8,025 nt of DNA from positions 1 through 8,025 of the forward strand of contig JAEZLJ010000060.1 in NCBI GenBank assembly GCA_023415275.1, in the 5' to 3' direction. Origin of the DNA: Bacteroidota bacterium. Its GTDB lineage: Bacteria > Bacteroidota > Bacteroidia > Chitinophagales > Chitinophagaceae. The position numbers and the translations under genes were made by a program. The notes beneath the pieces were generated by a model. The model searched no databases. It had not been told where the DNA came from and was given only the letters and a program-made list of their open reading frames with translations. This document shows positions 5,159 to 8,025 of the stretch, one piece after another (the first letter of the stretch is position 1; each line of letters starts with the position of its first letter).

Positions 5159-6361
5159 ATGCAGGCAAATAAGAAAACAATCTTCCTTTTTGGTTATGGC
5201 CGGTTCGATCATTTGTATGAATCGGTAAGCTTTATCCTGGCCAGGGAATTTGCCAGGAACAACCATACGGTCTATTATATAGACTACCCGTTTACCACCA
5301 AAGATGCCATGAAGTTGAAGAAAACCGAATCTTACCAGGTAAGGAAAGAGGCATTTGAAGGAAAAAACGACGGGATATTGAAAACCGCGATCCCCAACCT
5401 GAATATTTTGATCGTTCCTCCTTTGTATTCTCTTCATTTTTTACCTGAGGGAAAAATCTACCGGACACTTTTGAGGCTTAACGACAAAAAGATAGCAGAA
5501 CGCATCAACAGGATCATTGCCAGGGATGGGATAAAGGATTTTATTTTCATCAATTCCTGGGTTTTTCATTATCCAAATGTTACCCAATACCTGGATGTGA
5601 AGCCCTCACTGAAAATCTACCATTGCATTGACCCGGTGATCATGCCTTACGATGCCAAACATGGTGTAGTATCGGAAGACATCCTGGTAAAGGACAGTGA
5701 CCTGGTGGTATGTACCAGCCAGAAGCTTTGCGATGAAAAGAAAAAAGTGCATCCAAAGACCTTCTTTATATCCAATGCAGCAGACATCAAGCATAGCATA
5801 CTGGCCACTGATAAAAACCTGCCGGAGTACGAAGGTTTGGCTCAATTTAAAAAACCCATCATAGGCTATTTTGGCAATATTGAAAAGCGTATTGATTATG
5901 CCATGCTGAGAGACGTAGCTTTGATGAATAAAGATAAAAGCTTTGTTTTTGCAGGGCCTGTGGAGAAGGAATATGTGCCGGAATACATTAATAACATTGA
6001 GAATATCCATTTTATTGGGCGCATACCTTATGCGCAGCTTCCCAATGTATTAAAGACTTTTGATGTGGCCATCATACCTTTCAGAAGGTACGAAGACAGC
6101 GCCACAGTTTTCCCAATGAAATTGTTTGAATACCTGGGTTCGGGCAGGCCGGTAGTAGCCACAGATTTTAACCTGGACCTGAAGCATTTTACAGGTGACC
6201 TGGTGCCCTATTGTGCTACAGCCGAAGAATTCTCTGCCGGTATTCAAAATGCATTGCACCACGATACTGAAGCACTGAGACAGGCGCGCATAGAGCTGGC
6301 AGGCCAGCACACCTGGGAAAGCCGGGCGGCAGCCTTTGAAGAGATCATGACAAATGCATAA
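5159..6361 (+). CDS. GT-B fold glycosyltransferase (GT4/GT1-like)
   Basis: This cytoplasmic glycosyltransferase of 400 residues would add one sugar from an NDP-sugar to a lipid-linked acceptor. The N-terminal Rossmann half starts with KTIFLFGYGRFDHLYESVSF (6-25) and continues to about residue 210, with LKIYHCIDPV (151-160) and DLVVCTSQKL (181-190) typical of the inter-domain side. The C-terminal half opens with PIIGYFGNIEKRIDY (233-247), then FVFAGPV (262-268), NIHFIGRIPYAQLPNVL (282-298), FDVAIIPFR (301-309) and FPMKLFEYLGSGRPVVAT (318-335), the nucleotide-sugar binding loop. The first Glu of the usual E-x7-E motif is replaced by Thr316, while E324 is kept; this is seen in a GT subgroup with F-P-x-K-x-x-E-Y-L and does not imply inactivity. 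The ATG at 5159 starts just before the first beta strand. No Shine-Dalgarno sequence is visible. The sugar specificity cannot be assigned. Confidence 0.88.
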   Translation: MQANKKTIFLFGYGRFDHLYESVSFILAREFARNNHTVYYIDYPFTTKDAMKLKKTESYQVRKEAFEGKNDGILKTAIPNLNILIVPPLYSLHFLPEGKIYRTLLRLNDKKIAERINRIIARDGIKDFIFINSWVFHYPNVTQYLDVKPSLKIYHCIDPVIMPYDAKHGVVSEDILVKDSDLVVCTSQKLCDEKKKVHPKTFFISNAADIKHSILATDKNLPEYEGLAQFKKPIIGYFGNIEKRIDYAMLRDVALMNKDKSFVFAGPVEKEYVPEYINNIENIHFIGRIPYAQLPNVLKTFDVAIIPFRRYEDSATVFPMKLFEYLGSGRPVVATDFNLDLKHFTGDLVPYCATAEEFSAGIQNALHHDTEALRQARIELAGQHTWESRAAAFEEIMTNA

Positions 6362-6402
6362 TTGACGGAAAATAAGTCAGTATCACCCAAAACAACTTAT
6401 GA

Positions 6403-6421
6403 TTAAAACTTTTTGTTTTAA
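6403..6421. repeat. Short A/T hairpin between the two glycan genes
   Basis: TTAAAAC (6403-6409) and GTTTTAA (6415-6421) form a perfect 7-bp stem around a loop of five T, ending 14 bases before the ATG at 6436. It has only one G-C pair, so it is weak as a terminator. It may affect translation initiation of the next gene or be chance in AT-rich sequence. The 74-base gap shows no clear promoter, so co-transcription of the flanking genes is likely. Confidence 0.4.
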
Positions 6422-6435
6422 CTTAATACAGAACC

Positions 6436-7413
6436 ATGTTTACAAAATTGCTTAATAAGGTTTTTGGTCTTTATATACACACCCGGTATAAAAAGATGGA
6501 TGTCAACCTGCGTTACTTTATCCGTGACACTTATCATTGCGAATTGGCGCAATGGAAATACCTGGTGAAGGATTACATCACAAAGAAAAAATACAAGACC
6601 ATTTCATATTGCGGTGAATTTGGGCCCGAATTACAATTTGTATTGCCCTTCGCCTACTGGCATTATAAAAATGGAACTTTGAAAGCCACCCAGTCTTCTA
6701 CATTTACTAAAGAGTTTTACTTTTTTTCGCCTGATCACCAGGAGGTATTTGACCTCAGGTCCAATGAAGGCAATTTTAATTACGAAGTGCCCCGGGTGCT
6801 GTACAGCCATGATTATGACATTAAAAAATGGCTGCAAGTACCACTGAAAGAGGCTTACCAGAACGATATCTATGTATATGAAAAACCCACACTTATTGTA
6901 GCCAACAGGTTTAACAAAGAATGGGACGGCCCACCCATATCTTTTCTAAGCATTGAGATGCTTGACTATATATTTGAAAACCTGAAGGACCACTACACCA
7001 TTATTTACAACAGGCCGGGTGCCCAGCACATCACCATGGACAATAGTGATATCTATGAGCTGAATGAGATAGGATGGATAAAAGCCAATCATCCGGAGGT
7101 AATATTGATGGATGATCTATACAAGGAAAATAAAGGAGGAGCCAACAATTTCAATCACCTGCAATTGATGGTATATGCCAACTGTGAGAACTTCATATCC
7201 ACACATGGCGGCACCTCAGTATTGGCCAGCTATTTCAAAGGCACCAATGTGATCCTTTCCAAACATGGCCCCGAGCATACTTTTAATTGTTTCAACACCT
7301 TATATCCTAAGTTATCCGGCGCCAGGATCTTTCATGCAAAGACAGATGAGGAACTAAAGCAATTCATCAACCGCGAATTTCACGTAAGCATAAAAAAAGC
7401 TGATCTGGTTTAA
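6436..7413 (+). CDS. Unrecognised protein of a glycan locus, possibly GT-B-like
   Basis: I do not recognise a named family in these 325 residues. No signal peptide or membrane span is evident, so it is probably cytoplasmic. A basic N-terminus (MFTKLLNKVFGLYIHTRYKK) is followed by a first half containing TISYCGEFGPELQFVLPFAYWHY (55-77), in which the Gly-rich loop after a strand could be a Rossmann-like start. The second half has TLIVANRFNKEWDGPPISFL (152-171), HYTIIYNRPGAQHI (186-199), PEVILMDDLY (220-229), and a region around 243-275 with LMVYANCENFISTHGGTSVL then FKGTNVIL and KHGPEH. The T-H-GG-T-S loop after a predicted strand, followed by another strand and an early-helix pattern, resembles the nucleotide-sugar domain of GT-B transferases such as GT61 or fucosyltransferase-like folds. 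That comparison is inference. Its position between glycosyltransferases supports a role in glycan assembly. The stop codon lies at the foot of the shared terminator. Confidence 0.75.
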   Translation: MFTKLLNKVFGLYIHTRYKKMDVNLRYFIRDTYHCELAQWKYLVKDYITKKKYKTISYCGEFGPELQFVLPFAYWHYKNGTLKATQSSTFTKEFYFFSPDHQEVFDLRSNEGNFNYEVPRVLYSHDYDIKKWLQVPLKEAYQNDIYVYEKPTLIVANRFNKEWDGPPISFLSIEMLDYIFENLKDHYTIIYNRPGAQHITMDNSDIYELNEIGWIKANHPEVILMDDLYKENKGGANNFNHLQLMVYANCENFISTHGGTSVLASYFKGTNVILSKHGPEHTFNCFNTLYPKLSGARIFHAKTDEELKQFINREFHVSIKKADLV

Positions 7414-7447
7414 AAATAAAGGCCGGGAGTTCCCGGCCTTTATTTTT
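7412..7447. terminator. Bidirectional intrinsic terminator between convergent genes
   Basis: The 17-base arm at 7412-7428 (A-rich, then GGCCGGGA) is the exact reverse complement of 7431-7447 (TCCCGGCC then TTTATTTTT), leaving only two central bases. In RNA this gives a GC-rich stem of seven or eight pairs flanked by A runs on one side and U runs on the other, so it should terminate transcription in both directions. It overlaps the stop codon of the + strand gene (7411-7413) and ends 27 bases from the stop of the - strand glycosyltransferase. Confidence 0.93.
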
Positions 7448-7473
7448 ACTGATGCATTATAAACAGTAGACTG

Positions 7474-8025
7474 TTATTTCAAAGTCTCATATATCCGTAA
7501 TAATTTTTCTGCCGAAGCTTTCCATGTAAAGCTTTCTGCCCGTTTGATCCCTCTCATTTTCAGGTCAGCCAGCAATATGTCATTAGATAATAGTGTATGC
7601 ATGGCTGTGGTCAGTTCATTGCTTTTGTAAGGATCTACCAACATGGCAGCATTGCCTGCAATCTCGGGCATGGAAGAGGTGTTGGAAGTAATAACTGGCG
7701 TGCCACAGGCCATGGCCTCAAGGATAGGCAGGCCAAAGCTTTCGCGAAGAGAAGGGTATAAAAAAATGGTAGCAGCATTATACATCAAAGGGATCTTATG
7801 ATGCGGTACATAACCAGGAAATATGAACTTATTAATAAGACCCGGCTGCTTCAACTCCTCCAATATTTTGATGACCAACTCTTTCTTATAATCAAGAAGA
7901 ACCATAGGCGTTTCATTCCCATGTTTCACACAAAGATCAACAAAGGCCTTGATGACATTCAACGTGTTCTTTTTAGGAGCTGTATTGCCAAGAAACATGA
8001 TGAATTGCCCGGGCAGGTTAAATTC
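7474..8025 (-). CDS. GT4 family glycosyltransferase, C-terminal part (runs off the window)
   Basis: The frame stays open to the window edge (the first full codons read EFNLPGQFIMFLGN), so the ATG at 7998 is an internal methionine and the true start lies beyond 8025. The 183 residues seen are the C-terminal Rossmann domain of a GT4 enzyme. FIMFLGNTAPKKN (8-20) corresponds to the usual FLYVG-x-x-x-x-KN start of this domain. INKFIFPGYVPHHKIPLMYN (64-83) and ATIFLYPSLRESFGLPILEAMACGTPVI (85-112) follow, with the full E-x7-E motif at E95 and E103. The domain ends in E-I-A-G-NAAMLVDP and FTWKASAEKLL. It would transfer an NDP-activated sugar, often mannose, glucose or galactose with retention; the specificity is unknown. 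It is convergent with the preceding genes and shares their terminator, so it belongs to another transcript of the same or a neighbouring glycan locus. Confidence 0.93.
   Translation of the reverse strand, partial: EFNLPGQFIMFLGNTAPKKNTLNVIKAFVDLCVKHGNETPMVLLDYKKELVIKILEELKQPGLINKFIFPGYVPHHKIPLMYNAATIFLYPSLRESFGLPILEAMACGTPVITSNTSSMPEIAGNAAMLVDPYKSNELTTAMHTLLSNDILLADLKMRGIKRAESFTWKASAEKLLRIYETLK

Noticed and set aside
5606..6010. 134-residue open frame on the - strand
   Set aside because: It lies entirely within the glycosyltransferase at 5159-6361, and its Cys/His/Phe-rich composition is typical of an antisense shadow.
7474..7998. Complete gene starting at the ATG at 7998
   Set aside because: The frame continues upstream to the window edge with typical GT4 sequence (PGQFIMFLGN), so this methionine is internal and the gene is cut by the window.

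Overview
The window looks like part of an exopolysaccharide or O-antigen type surface-glycan locus from a member of the Bacteroidota, plausibly of the Chitinophaga/Chitinophagaceae type. That assignment is an inference. It rests on moderate GC with AT-rich gaps, the near absence of Shine-Dalgarno sequences before convincing starts, a -33/-7 promoter of the Bacteroidota form (TTTG, 17 bases, TACCTTTG), and the style of the encoded proteins. No rRNA, tRNA, CRISPR array or insertion sequence was seen.

Layout. Bases 1-456 hold no convincing gene but are unusually structured: an imperfect direct repeat, four tandem copies of an 11-bp unit, and two consecutive large inverted repeats. Then come, on the + strand: a polytopic WecA/MraY-family phosphosugar transferase (457-1569); a 256-bp gap; a multi-membrane-span GT-C-like protein (1826-3055); a 406-bp gap that contains the best promoter in the window and a leader of about 180 nt; a stand-alone receiver-domain protein (3462-3845); and, 38 bases later, a monotopic sugar-1-phosphate transferase with its own receiver-like N-terminal domain (3884-5002). 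A strong hairpin (5075-5112) closes that unit. Next are a GT-B glycosyltransferase (5159-6361) and an unrecognised protein that may be GT-B-like (6436-7413). A near-perfect palindromic terminator (7412-7447) separates these from a convergent GT4 glycosyltransferase on the - strand, which runs off the right edge (8025-7474).

How the genes may work together. Both initiating enzymes would load a sugar-1-phosphate onto undecaprenyl phosphate at the inner face of the inner membrane. The soluble GT-B/GT4 enzymes would extend the lipid-linked glycan, and the GT-C-like membrane protein would add a sugar from a polyprenyl-linked donor on the periplasmic side. Donor and acceptor identities cannot be read from the sequence. 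The most distinctive feature is the pairing of a stand-alone receiver with a receiver-like/sugar-transferase fusion. Both receiver domains keep an aspartate at the phosphoacceptor position but lack the usual N-terminal acidic pair. This suggests protein-level, possibly phosphorylation-independent, control of the first committed step of glycan synthesis.
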